Below, in pieces: positions 1-7,975 of a stretch of 64,000 nt of DNA; positions within the stretch are counted from its first letter, which is position 1; each line of letters opens with the position of its first letter. The position numbers and the translations under genes are program-made. Source of the DNA: Gammaproteobacteria bacterium (GTDB lineage Bacteria; Pseudomonadota; Gammaproteobacteria; Pseudomonadales; Azotimanducaceae); the NCBI GenBank assembly GCA_026707945.1, contig JAPOVV010000016.1, positions 1-64,000 of the forward strand. Reading direction: 5' to 3'. A model generated the notes under the pieces. The model was given only the letters and a program-made list of their open reading frames with translations, was not told the origin of the DNA and ran no database searches.

Positions 1-291
1 GCAGCTAGAGGGGAACACCCTTCTAGCCTCTAAACACCACTTTAGGCTATATCTCTTGAGGAGAGCAATATCAGTTTTGTTGAGCCCGATCAAAGCGGCC
101 AGCGCTTGGATGCGTTGTGCCAGATCATCTGGTTTTTGTCGCTTAGATCTCCTCGCCTCTCGTTCTAGCGCGTTGCGGATCTTCAACCAATCTCGAGCAG
201 AAAGCGAGTCATCGTGATCCCGCGCTTCCCGCGCCGTCATATCCAGATCATTCTTTCCAAGCTTCGGAATTTCGATCTCTAGCTCGTCCAT
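1..291 (-). CDS. Hypothetical protein, C-terminus beyond window edge
   Basis: A reading frame on the minus strand stays open from an ATG at 291 to the window edge, so the end of the protein is missing. The visible 97 residues are charged and helical, rich in Arg, Glu, Asp and Lys, with a stretch of leucine and alanine heptads near the end. I do not recognise the family. The frame is also open upstream to 411, with possible TTG starts at 405 and 402, so the true start may lie earlier. It reads away from the toxin-antitoxin pair on the same strand, with about 280 AT-rich bases between them. It could be an intact gene or the tail of a decayed larger one. Confidence 0.4.
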   Translation of the reverse strand, partial: MDELEIEIPKLGKNDLDMTAREARDHDDSLSARDWLKIRNALEREARRSKRQKPDDLAQRIQALAALIGLNKTDIALLKRYSLKWCLEARRVFPSSC

Positions 292-325
292 AATTTCCCG
301 TAATGAATTGGCGAATTCGCGTGCG

Positions 326-424
326 TCATTCGTATATGGACGGATGCCTGAGGCGACGTTCAAAAGGTATCCCAACACCAAATGTCTTCTGTATCCGCTC
401 AACAATTCGAACTACCGTCTTTAC
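326..424 (-). pseudogene. Possible remnant of an acyl/peptidyl carrier-like domain
   Basis: A second minus-strand frame, shifted relative to the gene reading out of the window, encodes 32 residues before a TGA. They resemble the last helices of a carrier-protein domain: V-V-R-I-V-E-R-I, then F-G-V-x-I-P-F, then H-P-S-I-Y-E. The carrier-like pattern would continue as F-A-N-S-L in the other frame, across a 13-base stretch, as a frameshift would produce. There is no GGxS phosphopantetheine site in view, because a stop precedes the fragment. The stretch is short, so chance resemblance remains possible. Confidence 0.2.
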
Positions 425-688
425 CTACCAGAGCGTTAAACTTAATTAAGTAGTGCGTCAAAATTGGTCGTATTTAATTCGCGACGTACTATATCTCTAG
501 ATTAGTTCATATGCCTCCTAGACTAAAAAGAGCTGCCATCATTTCGTCGTATCTCATTGAATTGAATCGATAAACTGAGTGTAGGCTCTCACCGTATAGT
601 AACTTAAGAGGCGAAATCTCTAACCCGACATCGACATTCATTACTTACGATTCTGTTGAATCAAAGCCGATGCTTCGTTTTATCCAAT

Positions 689-1084
689 TCAAAGAACGAC
701 CTTGGCAAGACGCGAGATATCTCGAAAATGAGCGTCGTACGTAACCAGCGTAGATCCATATCCTGCGCTAATCGCAGCAATCCAAATATCGTTCGTAGGT
801 AGCGGATTGCCACGCCGCAATTGATCTACAAACATATCCGCGTAGATCTCAGCGATCTCCCGATTTGTCGATAGGATCTCAACTCGACGGTCACCGAGGA
901 AGTCATCTAGTTTCTCGATATTCCTTAATCGTTGACTACCAAGCCGAAAACCGACTTCTAGTTCGCCTATTACGATTGACGGCAATCCGACCCATTCAGA
1001 TCTTGAGAGTACGTCAACCATCTCAGGTTTTCCTCTAAAAGCGTTCGAATACGCCGAGGTGTCTAAGCAAATCCTCATTTCCAC
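689..1084 (-). CDS. vapC: VapC/FitB-type PIN-domain toxin
   Basis: The 131-residue protein is a PIN-domain ribonuclease, the toxin half of a type II toxin-antitoxin system. The acidic residues that bind the metal are all visible: Asp8 in LDTSAY, Glu41 in GELEVG, Asp99 in TNDIWIA and Asp117 near the C-terminus (TYDAHF). Length and motif spacing are normal for the family. The start overlaps the end of the antitoxin gene by 10 bases; a second Met two codons in (1078) is equally possible. Known family members cleave tRNA or rRNA and are held inactive by the antitoxin. Which RNA this one cuts cannot be read from the sequence. It appears intact and functional. Confidence 0.9.
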   Translation of the reverse strand: MEMRICLDTSAYSNAFRGKPEMVDVLSRSEWVGLPSIVIGELEVGFRLGSQRLRNIEKLDDFLGDRRVEILSTNREIAEIYADMFVDQLRRGNPLPTNDIWIAAISAGYGSTLVTYDAHFRDISRLAKVVL

Positions 1085-1329
1085 AACTCTTCATCGATAA
1101 CGTTAAAAACCGCTGTATTCCTCTCAAATTCCTCGAATTCTTCCTCAGTCCATGTTCCCGCAAACCGTTCCAGGCCGTTTGTCCATCGGCCACTCCTTTC
1201 ATCTAGATCCAGAGACTCCGTCAAGAGATGTAACACAGTGCTGTTCATTGACGTCCCGAGACGGTGTTTTTCCTTCTCAAGAGCATCAGCAAGTCTGGGT
1301 GTTACATTTCGAATCGTCAGTGTTTTCAT
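1075..1329 (-). CDS. vapB: FitA/VapB-type ribbon-helix-helix antitoxin
   Basis: The 84-residue protein begins with a short beta strand (M-K-T-L-T-I-R-N-V) followed by two helices, the pattern of a ribbon-helix-helix DNA-binding antitoxin. The acidic C-terminal half (residues about 50-84, rich in Glu) fits the toxin-binding tail. It lies directly upstream of the PIN toxin with a 10-base overlap, which indicates translational coupling. By analogy with FitAB and VapBC, the complex probably represses its own promoter, expected just above 1329. The RHH strand and the gene order favour FitA-like over Phd- or AbrB-like types. Confidence 0.85.
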   Translation of the reverse strand: MKTLTIRNVTPRLADALEKEKHRLGTSMNSTVLHLLTESLDLDERSGRWTNGLERFAGTWTEEEFEEFERNTAVFNVIDEELWK

Positions 1330-1398
1330 TTTTTAATGCAACTAATGATGTCACTGAGGTAATTCTATGCAGTCAAATTGACGCACGCTACGAGAAAT

Positions 1399-2277
1399 TT
1401 ACTGACCTTTTGTGAGCCAAGCAACCAATAACCTTATTTGCATATCGTCCAGCATATCGCCGAACGCAGGCATAACGCCCTCGCGCCCGTAAAGAAGCGT
1501 TTCTTTGATGGCTAGTACCCCGCCGCCGTATGTATACGTCCCAGTAGTAAGGTCTGGGGCACCCAATGCTTCTGAACCTTTGCCGTCGGGTCCGTGACAA
1601 GCAACACAGAGTTCATCGTATTTCGCTTTGCCAGGGTGTGCACTTGGCGTTGAGCTCGCCAAAGCGACGGTATATTGCGTTAATTGCGATGCTTCCGTTC
1701 GATTCAAAACGGAATGCCAACCAACCATGATGCCGTGGCGACCGTCTCTGATCGATTTTTCAATTGCTTCCGGTGTGCTGCCCCATTGCCAAGAATCGTC
1801 GCGAAGATTTGGGAACATACCCGCCTGACCGCCAGCATCAAGTCCATGGCATGCCGCACATTGGCGATCGAATACACGCTTGGCGGCACGCATCAACAGC
1901 TCGTCCTCTCGAATCACAGCGAGATCCATTCGTGCAATCTCGTGACGTCTCACGCCAAACGTGCTTTCATGCGTCGCAAGACGTTCGTCAAGCTCACCTC
2001 CTTGCGACCAGTGGAAGGTACCTGAAAAAGAACCTAAACCCGGATAAAGAATGAGGTAGACCAGCGTAAACACCAACGAGGCGAGCATCGTCCAGAACCA
2101 CCACATAGGCGCCGGGTGTTTTCCTTCCCTTAAGTTCTCGTCCCAAATCGTCGGAGATTCCTCGTCCTCACCGACTGGTCTTTTACCAAAGTAAACGCCG
2201 TATATCACCCACGCTAAACCGACGAGCGATACGACCGTCAGGACTGCAATCCAACCTGCCCAGAAGTCAAGTGGCAT
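1399..2277 (-). CDS. ccoP: Cytochrome cbb3 oxidase subunit III, dihaem CcoP
   Basis: CcoP passes electrons from soluble cytochrome c to CcoO in the high-affinity cbb3 terminal oxidase of the inner membrane. The 292 residues show two membrane helices (about 7-28 and 58-80) and then a periplasmic part with two c-type haem sites, CAACH at 140-144 and CVACH at 224-228. Candidate distal Met ligands are Met184 and Met269. Length is normal for the family. The start lies 8 bases inside the end of the small ccoQ frame. It is the last gene of the ccoNOQP run. Haem attachment would need a cytochrome c maturation system, which is not in this window. Confidence 0.97.
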   Translation of the reverse strand: MPLDFWAGWIAVLTVVSLVGLAWVIYGVYFGKRPVGEDEESPTIWDENLREGKHPAPMWWFWTMLASLVFTLVYLILYPGLGSFSGTFHWSQGGELDERLATHESTFGVRRHEIARMDLAVIREDELLMRAAKRVFDRQCAACHGLDAGGQAGMFPNLRDDSWQWGSTPEAIEKSIRDGRHGIMVGWHSVLNRTEASQLTQYTVALASSTPSAHPGKAKYDELCVACHGPDGKGSEALGAPDLTTGTYTYGGGVLAIKETLLYGREGVMPAFGDMLDDMQIRLLVAWLTKGQ

Positions 2278-2425
2278 CGGGGTCTATTTCTCGTTCTTCG
2301 TCGTTCAAAGGTATTTCTGCCGTTTCTTTGATATCTCGATCAGATGACCAAACGAATACCCAAGTAGCAACGATGACCATGAACAGCATGACAAGCATGT
2401 CGCCTGCGAAGAGGAAATACGTCAA
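2267..2425 (-). CDS. ccoQ: Cytochrome cbb3 oxidase small subunit CcoQ
   Basis: A 52-residue frame fills the space between ccoO and ccoP. It contains one membrane helix (about residues 10-27, rich in Met, Leu, Val and Phe) ending in W-V-F-V-W, followed by an acidic cytoplasmic tail. That is the standard architecture of CcoQ/FixQ, a single-helix subunit that stabilises the oxidase. The likely start is TTG at 2425, overlapping the ccoO stop codon and preceded by a GAGGGG ribosome site about 9 bases upstream. The first in-frame ATG would cut into the helix. The 3' end overlaps the ccoP start. Position, topology and coupling together make the call firm despite the small size. Confidence 0.85.
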   Translation of the reverse strand: MTYFLFAGDMLVMLFMVIVATWVFVWSSDRDIKETAEIPLNDEEREIDPDAT

Positions 2426-3057
2426 TGCACCATCCCCTCAGCCAATCCAGCTGCTTCACCAAGAACCGCAAGGTATGCCACGATTGCGTCCAATTCAGTC
2501 TTTCCCGCTACACGCTCGGGTGCATTCGCGATTTGCTCTTCGGTGTATGGGTGACCGAGTATTTGCAGTCGTCGCATTCGGGTCTGAATCGTGTTACGTG
2601 GATCCGCCGGCTTTTCCGCAAGCCACGGGTAAGCAGGCATGATTGATTTCGGCACGACACTGCGAGGATCGATCAGATGCACTCGTTGCCACGCATCGCT
2701 GTATTTAGCACCGACTCGATGAAGATCAGGACCAGTACGTTTTGAACCCCAAAGGAATGGACGATCGTACGCCGATTCACCCGCACTCGAAAAAGGTCCA
2801 TATCGCTTGACTTCTGCCAGCAAAGGCCGGACTTGCTGTGAATGGCACGTACTGCAGCCTTCACGAATGTAAATATCCCGACCAACAAGCGCTAATGCGC
2901 CATACGGTTGGGTTTCTACCGAGGGTGAGACTAACTCATCCTGGAATATACTCGGTAATACCTGAACCAACCCACCGATAGACGAAACGATGAGGATGCC
3001 AAAAATGAGAAGACCCGCGTTCTCTTCAAGCTTTCTGTGAATGCCAAGGACACTCAT
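2422..3057 (-). CDS. ccoO: Cytochrome cbb3 oxidase subunit II, monohaem CcoO
   Basis: CcoO is the membrane-anchored monohaem cytochrome c of the cbb3 oxidase and relays electrons from CcoP to the CcoN catalytic centre. The 211-residue protein has one N-terminal membrane helix (about 15-36) and a single haem site, CSTCH at 68-72, in the context EGCSTCHSQQVRP that is typical of CcoO/FixO. Met140 in S-I-M-P-A-Y is the expected axial ligand. The start overlaps the end of ccoN by four bases (ATGA), and its stop overlaps the TTG start of ccoQ, so the whole operon is tightly coupled. Length is normal. Confidence 0.97.
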   Translation of the reverse strand: MSVLGIHRKLEENAGLLIFGILIVSSIGGLVQVLPSIFQDELVSPSVETQPYGALALVGRDIYIREGCSTCHSQQVRPLLAEVKRYGPFSSAGESAYDRPFLWGSKRTGPDLHRVGAKYSDAWQRVHLIDPRSVVPKSIMPAYPWLAEKPADPRNTIQTRMRRLQILGHPYTEEQIANAPERVAGKTELDAIVAYLAVLGEAAGLAEGMVH

Positions 3058-4496
3058 GCCGCTACCTCAGCAACGACGTTCGCAGTTTTTACCTCTGGGA
3101 TTCGCCGAGTTACGGTTGTGCGGTTTTCCATCGTTTTAATGAAGTTGTAAAACATCAGAACCGCACCGGTCAGGAATACTGCTCCAGCGACAAAGCGCAA
3201 TGCGTAATACGGCGCCATGCTTGCCATGATGTCTCGGAAACCGTAGCTGAGTTCACCGAGTTCATCCAAGGACAGCCAAAGTAATCCTTGTGATACACCT
3301 GCGCCCCACATCGACAGGATATAGAGCATCGTTCCAGCCAGCGCTAACCAAAAGTGGATGTTTGCGAGTCGGATGCTGTACAGCTCTGCACCTACCAGCC
3401 TTGGTACCAGGAAATAAAACGTACCGAACGTGATCATCGCGTTCCATCCAAGCGCACCCGAATGCACGTGTCCGACTGTCCAGTCGGTAAAGTGACTGAC
3501 GACATTCACGCTCTTAATCGACAACATAGGTCCTTCAAATGTCGCCAAGCCATAGAACGCTAATGCCAACACAATGAACTTCAATGCGGGGTCAGTCTTT
3601 AGTTTCTCCCAAGCACCAGCGACTGTCATAACACCATTGACCATCGTCGCCCACGATGGCGCAAGCAGAATGATGCTCATCACCACGCCCAGGGACTGCA
3701 CCCATTCGGGAATCGCGTTGTAGTGGAGATGGTGAGGTCCAGCCCAGATATAGCTGTACGTGAACGCCCAGAATGCGACGATCGACAGCCGATAACTCCA
3801 GATGGGACGATCAGCCTGCTTCGGGAGGAAGTAATAGAGCATCCCGAGGAATCCACCTGTAAGGAGAAAACCGACCGCGTTATGTCCGTACCACCATTGC
3901 ACGATCGCGTCCTGCGCACCAGCAAATAATGAGTAGGACTTATCGATTGAGATCGGGATCGCCAAACTGTTTACGACGTGCAACATCGCGATCACGATGA
4001 TGAGCGCACCGTAAAACCAGTTCGAAACGTAAATCGGCTTAACTTTGCGATTTGCAATCGTGCCAAAGAACACGACGGCAAACGCAAGCCAAACGATTGT
4101 GATGCCGATGTCGAACGGCCATTCGAGTTCTGCGTATTCCTTTCCGGAGGTCCAGCCTGCGAGGAAGGAAATGCCGCCGGTGAGTACCACCAAATTCCAT
4201 GCGATACAACAAAACCAAGCCAGCCGCGGTGCGAAAAGCGTGACGTGGCAAGTGCGTTGAACGCTGTAAAACGCCGTTGCCATCAACGCGGATACGCCGA
4301 ACCCAAAGATCACACCATTGGTATGGAGTGTTCTTACGCGTCCATAACTTAGCCACTCCTGTCCCAAGTCGATCGTTGGCCAAACAAGCTCAGCCGCGAT
4401 GAAGACACCTGCGGCCATGCCAGCTATCGCCCACACCAGTGACAGTACAACAAGCACCGTAACGACACGATCGTTGTATACGTTTGAGTCAGGCAT
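3054..4496 (-). CDS. ccoN: Cytochrome cbb3 oxidase catalytic subunit CcoN
   Basis: CcoN is the haem-copper subunit that reduces oxygen to water at low oxygen tension. The numbering below counts from an in-frame GTG at 4499; the adjacent ATG at 4496 is the more likely start. Twelve or so membrane helices are visible. All metal ligands are present: His59 and His346 for low-spin haem b, His206, His256 and His257 for CuB, and His344 for haem b3. Tyr250 occupies the place of the family's cross-linked tyrosine. The motifs YGHNAVGF and AGPHHLHY are diagnostic of the cbb3 class. It follows a Yip1-family gene by 14 bases and overlaps ccoO by four. Confidence 0.97.
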   Translation of the reverse strand: MPDSNVYNDRVVTVLVVLSLVWAIAGMAAGVFIAAELVWPTIDLGQEWLSYGRVRTLHTNGVIFGFGVSALMATAFYSVQRTCHVTLFAPRLAWFCCIAWNLVVLTGGISFLAGWTSGKEYAELEWPFDIGITIVWLAFAVVFFGTIANRKVKPIYVSNWFYGALIIVIAMLHVVNSLAIPISIDKSYSLFAGAQDAIVQWWYGHNAVGFLLTGGFLGMLYYFLPKQADRPIWSYRLSIVAFWAFTYSYIWAGPHHLHYNAIPEWVQSLGVVMSIILLAPSWATMVNGVMTVAGAWEKLKTDPALKFIVLALAFYGLATFEGPMLSIKSVNVVSHFTDWTVGHVHSGALGWNAMITFGTFYFLVPRLVGAELYSIRLANIHFWLALAGTMLYILSMWGAGVSQGLLWLSLDELGELSYGFRDIMASMAPYYALRFVAGAVFLTGAVLMFYNFIKTMENRTTVTRRIPEVKTANVVAEVAA

Positions 4497-4510
4497 CACG
4501 GATTAAGCGG

Positions 4511-5110
4511 CTACAGACCCAAAGACGGTCCAAAGCCGTGAGTCCACAATACGACCGTGATCCCCAACAGTGTGACTGCAGCAACGAGCACAATCCCGAT
4601 TAACGAAGATGCCATCAACATGCCTTGTTGAGGCGTGGTCTGAAGCAATATCGGTAACCCACGATAGAGCAAGAACATGCTCCAGATAAGTACTGGGATG
4701 ATCGAGAGCATGTTCACGAAAACGTGCGGGTAAAGGTGCGCAATACTGCCTACGACCATGGGCGTCGCAACCGTGGCTACCAATGTCAAATGACGACTCA
4801 ATTCGAGGCTTGCATCGTAAGTCGGCGCCATCCAACGTAGCAAAATCGCTAATCCGATCAGACCGAATAACAGCGCAGAGAAATAACAGAGCGAAACCAG
4901 GAAGAGAATGTTTGGGCTCATTCGAATGGCGTGTTCCGCACCGATTTCCCAGCCTAAAAGTGTCGAGCCGATGTATAGAAATATCGGTGGCAAGAGCGCT
5001 AACGGAAGAATGTCCTTGGCGATCACAACGCCCGCAGATGCCGTCTCTTCGCTAAGGCGCGGAAAGAGTCTACTTCCTTGGACCAGCACGTCCACTGGAA
5101 CGAATATCAC
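4511..5110 (-). CDS. Yip1-family membrane protein heading the cbb3 operon
   Basis: This 199-residue protein has about five hydrophobic segments: roughly 34-53, 71-90, 106-129, 132-148 and 161-190. The pattern resembles bacterial Yip1/DUF1282-type membrane proteins, whose role in bacteria is not established. The predicted start is GTG at 5110; the N-terminus is a little unlike the usual family start, so it could be misplaced. It lies 14 bases upstream of ccoN on the same strand with no room for a separate promoter, so it is probably co-transcribed with the oxidase. An assembly or stability role for cbb3 oxidase is only an inference from this position. Confidence 0.65.
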   Translation of the reverse strand: MIFVPVDVLVQGSRLFPRLSEETASAGVVIAKDILPLALLPPIFLYIGSTLLGWEIGAEHAIRMSPNILFLVSLCYFSALLFGLIGLAILLRWMAPTYDASLELSRHLTLVATVATPMVVGSIAHLYPHVFVNMLSIIPVLIWSMFLLYRGLPILLQTTPQQGMLMASSLIGIVLVAAVTLLGITVVLWTHGFGPSLGL

Positions 5111-5337
5111 GTAGTTAGAGCGCCTAAATTCATCGCGAACAAGATTGAAATGTCACTAGTCTCGATATGCTCTGGTAGATTCCTCGACTCGCCGATGCAA
5201 GTCGCGGGGTACCTGTGAAGCCAATCTGAGCCTGAGTGACGTCGTCAAGCTAGACATTCAGTCATTCTCGCTGGCGGACGACCCTTTAAAGATCGGTAGA
5301 TCACACGTTTTTCCGAAACTCTATGCTCGGAAATGCG

Positions 5338-6129
5338 CTATCGAAGAGATTTGAAATCCGGTGCACGTTTCGCAACGAAGGCATCGACGGCTTCACGATG
5401 CTCTGCAGACACATATGCCTTTGCCAGTACTTCGCCTTCGAGTTTTTGAACCGCCTTGATATCCGTTTCGAATCCGTTGGCGGTTAGCAATTCCTTGACC
5501 CATCTAAGATGAGGCGAAGGATTACCCGCAATCTCGCGTGCAAGACCGGTAGCCTCCGTCATTAATTGATCATGCGGTACTAGCCGATCCACTAAACCTA
5601 ACTTAAACGCTTCCTCGCCTGAATACAGCCTACCAGTCAGACACATTTCACTGGCACGACCGAACCCCACGCGCGCAACCAAGAAGTGCGAACTTCCGAG
5701 TTCCGGTGTAACGCCCATCTTGACGAACGCCATGCCGAATCGCGCTTGGTCTGACGCGACGATTACGTCCATGGACAAAATCATCGTTGCACCCACTCCA
5801 ACACATGCACCATTGACGGCCGCTATGAGCGGCTTCGACGAACGTATGAGATCAATCCAATCCCCTCGCATGGCAACGCTCTCACCTGAGTCGTCAAGTC
5901 GTGCTTTAAAGTTGTCCTTGATATCTGCACCCGCACAAAAGCCCCGACCCGCGCCGGTCACAATGATCGCGCCAACGTTCGGATTCCCGTTTGCATCATC
6001 GATCGCATCGTACATCTCTGCAGACATCCTGCCCGTCCATGCATTCAAGCGATGGGGACGGTTGAGAGTGATCGTGCAAACGTCGTCAGCAACGTCCACT
6101 AGGATGTCTTCATATTCTTGCTGGGACAT
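5338..6129 (-). CDS. Enoyl-CoA hydratase/isomerase (PaaG-like crotonase)
   Basis: The crotonase fold is clear: NRPHRLNAW near the N-terminus, the oxyanion-hole loop GRGFCAGAD at about 65-73, and the second loop around GACVGVGA. The position of the classical Glu144 of enoyl-CoA hydratases is occupied by a hydrophobic residue. A single acidic residue lies in T-P-E-L-G-S-S, a pattern closer to PaaG-type isomerases than to true hydratases. The start at 6129 is chosen because AAGGA lies eight bases upstream; an ATG 30 bases earlier (6159) overlaps the preceding gene and lacks this. Length is 263 residues, normal for the family. The physiological acyl-CoA is unknown. Confidence 0.85.
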   Translation of the reverse strand: MSQQEYEDILVDVADDVCTITLNRPHRLNAWTGRMSAEMYDAIDDANGNPNVGAIIVTGAGRGFCAGADIKDNFKARLDDSGESVAMRGDWIDLIRSSKPLIAAVNGACVGVGATMILSMDVIVASDQARFGMAFVKMGVTPELGSSHFLVARVGFGRASEMCLTGRLYSGEEAFKLGLVDRLVPHDQLMTEATGLAREIAGNPSPHLRWVKELLTANGFETDIKAVQKLEGEVLAKAYVSAEHREAVDAFVAKRAPDFKSLR

Positions 6130-6155
6130 GGTGTTATTCCTTATTCTGTGAATGT

Positions 6156-7307
6156 TCAATCTTCAGCCTCCTCTTCATGCCGCCTTGCAACCTGGTCCAA
6201 CCTCGGTCCGATCGAAGACATCACAGCAGCGAATAGGACCACAGCCCAAGCCGCTGACAGGATCAAGTGCAGGCCAACGAGAATTCTCGCAGCAACTGAC
6301 ACAGGGACAGCAGAGCCAAACTCTTGCCCAAGCGACGTATAAAAAGAGAACAGTACCCAGTCTGCTATCCCGCTTCCAGCATATTCAAATGCACCTTCCT
6401 GAAAGCGATCCAGCATACCGTAGAAGCCGGAGAAAAGGAGGATGATTGTTAGGTAACCTACCGCAAATGCCCCGATCGGCGGCCACATGACGGTTAGGTA
6501 ATCCGTGAGATAACCGTAAATTCTTAACCTCGGCTCCAGCCAAATCATGGACCAGCGACCTACGAGGAATGAAACAACGGTTACAACGGCGACCTCAACC
6601 ACAAAAAAACTCGACCACAGTGCGAGCTCAATATTCGATAACCCATACGCGTCAGTGAATTGGCCAGAGTACATTCCTGCGAAAATCATGAGAGCAATTG
6701 ATAGCGGACCTATCACCAGCAATAAAGGTGGACGCACGTCTCGCCAACCGGTGCGTCGGTGACTGAGTAGTCCCGCTGCTAGTGCTGTCCCAGTCGACAT
6801 CAGGAGCACGCCGAAGATCAACGTGATAGCCGCGCCACCGAACGGAGTCGAGAAAAGTCCCTGTACGGTCCAAGCGGGAATGAGCCCAAAAGAAAGGAGT
6901 ACAGCCACCACAAAGGACTCTCGTGCCATATCGCGATATCTAAGCAACTCTGACCCGCGTAACCCATCGATCAAACCGACTGCCAATGCGAGTAACGGCG
7001 GCGCAAGGCGCCCGAATGGATTTCCCGGGATCAAGCCGGCGAGCAACGCTGCAACGATACCGACAATCGAGCCGACCAGAATACCAGTCCACGGACCGCT
7101 TCGCGCACCACCGCGAACCCCTACGCCAACTCCAATAGCAACACCGCAACCAGCGCCGATCAACACATCCGTGTGCAGATCTGTAATTGCATAACCAAAC
7201 GGCACGACTACGAGTGAGACAAATACAGCAATACGGAGCGCTAACCACGCGAAATTGCCAATCGCCGCGGGGGTCAGCATGAATCTAGCTAGAGAAGCAA
7301 ACGCCAT
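6156..7307 (-). CDS. Polytopic membrane protein with channel-like C-terminal segment
   Basis: The 383-residue protein has about ten hydrophobic segments, including a Gly-rich stretch near residues 50-65, and ends in an acidic cytoplasmic tail. I do not recognise the N-terminal part. The last 100 residues resemble a two-helix ion-channel module: a helix, a pore-like segment F-S-F-Y-T-S-L-G-Q-E-F-G, then another helix. The pore segment sits where potassium channels have TxGYGD, but the filter sequence is not conserved, so potassium selectivity cannot be assumed. It ends 26 bases before the chosen start of the downstream crotonase gene and is probably transcribed with it. Confidence 0.6.
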   Translation of the reverse strand: MAFASLARFMLTPAAIGNFAWLALRIAVFVSLVVVPFGYAITDLHTDVLIGAGCGVAIGVGVGVRGGARSGPWTGILVGSIVGIVAALLAGLIPGNPFGRLAPPLLALAVGLIDGLRGSELLRYRDMARESFVVAVLLSFGLIPAWTVQGLFSTPFGGAAITLIFGVLLMSTGTALAAGLLSHRRTGWRDVRPPLLLVIGPLSIALMIFAGMYSGQFTDAYGLSNIELALWSSFFVVEVAVVTVVSFLVGRWSMIWLEPRLRIYGYLTDYLTVMWPPIGAFAVGYLTIILLFSGFYGMLDRFQEGAFEYAGSGIADWVLFSFYTSLGQEFGSAVPVSVAARILVGLHLILSAAWAVVLFAAVMSSIGPRLDQVARRHEEEAED

Positions 7308-7372
7308 ATCGTTGGGTTGGTCTTCAACGCTTTCATCATCTTAGCTATCTTAGACGCCCCACACCCTTCAAC

Positions 7373-7906
7373 CTAACCTGAAGCGTCAATTGATTCCGGT
7401 GCGGGTTCTTCAAAATCCGCCGAACCGATGTATTGATCAAACGACTCGCACCAAATTGTTACTGCTTGTTTGTTCATAAGATCAAGCTTGGACGTCGTGT
7501 AGATCTGCGAACCACTGAAACTCTTTAGTTTCGCTAATCGAACACGTTGCTCGTCAGCTAGAAAATCTGACTCATCGTCAATCGCAGATTGTGAATTCAG
7601 ATAAACCCAGTAGTTCGGTCCCGTGGATGCTTCAAAGTCTGACTCGAGTTGAATCCACGCTTCATCACCAGCAGCGTCGTGAACTGAAATCCGACCTTTA
7701 GCCCAATGCGCGAAGTCCTGACCAGGCGCGTCTTCACGAAACGCACCTGTGTAAATCGACTGCCTCTCAACCACACCTTCGATCTGTGAGACGGACTCGT
7801 TCACAACAGGCGGGGGAAACAGGAACGGAAACGCAATGAGCATCGCGCCACCGCCCACAACGACACCGATAACAAAACCGATGAGAAGATTTCTAAACGT
7901 CTTCAC
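7373..7906 (-). CDS. Membrane-anchored DM13-domain protein
   Basis: The 177-residue protein begins with a single hydrophobic anchor (about 8-31) containing a Gly-rich core. The rest fits the DM13 domain, a beta-rich module proposed to act in electron transfer or redox chemistry: Y-T-G-A-F at the start, G-P-N-Y-W-V-Y-L in the middle, G-S-Q-I-Y-T, and the hallmark cysteine in I-W-C-E-S-F near residue 153. The protein should face the periplasm. It is transcribed in the same direction as the peptide transporter upstream, with 69 bases between them. Its substrate or partner is unknown. Confidence 0.75.
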   Translation of the reverse strand: MKTFRNLLIGFVIGVVVGGGAMLIAFPFLFPPPVVNESVSQIEGVVERQSIYTGAFREDAPGQDFAHWAKGRISVHDAAGDEAWIQLESDFEASTGPNYWVYLNSQSAIDDESDFLADEQRVRLAKLKSFSGSQIYTTSKLDLMNKQAVTIWCESFDQYIGSADFEEPAPESIDASG

Positions 7907-7975
7907 CGATGACCTTTCGAATCTGCGAGTTCAAACCACCGAGACCGTTCAAGCGATAACCTTCCTGTCTCGCAG

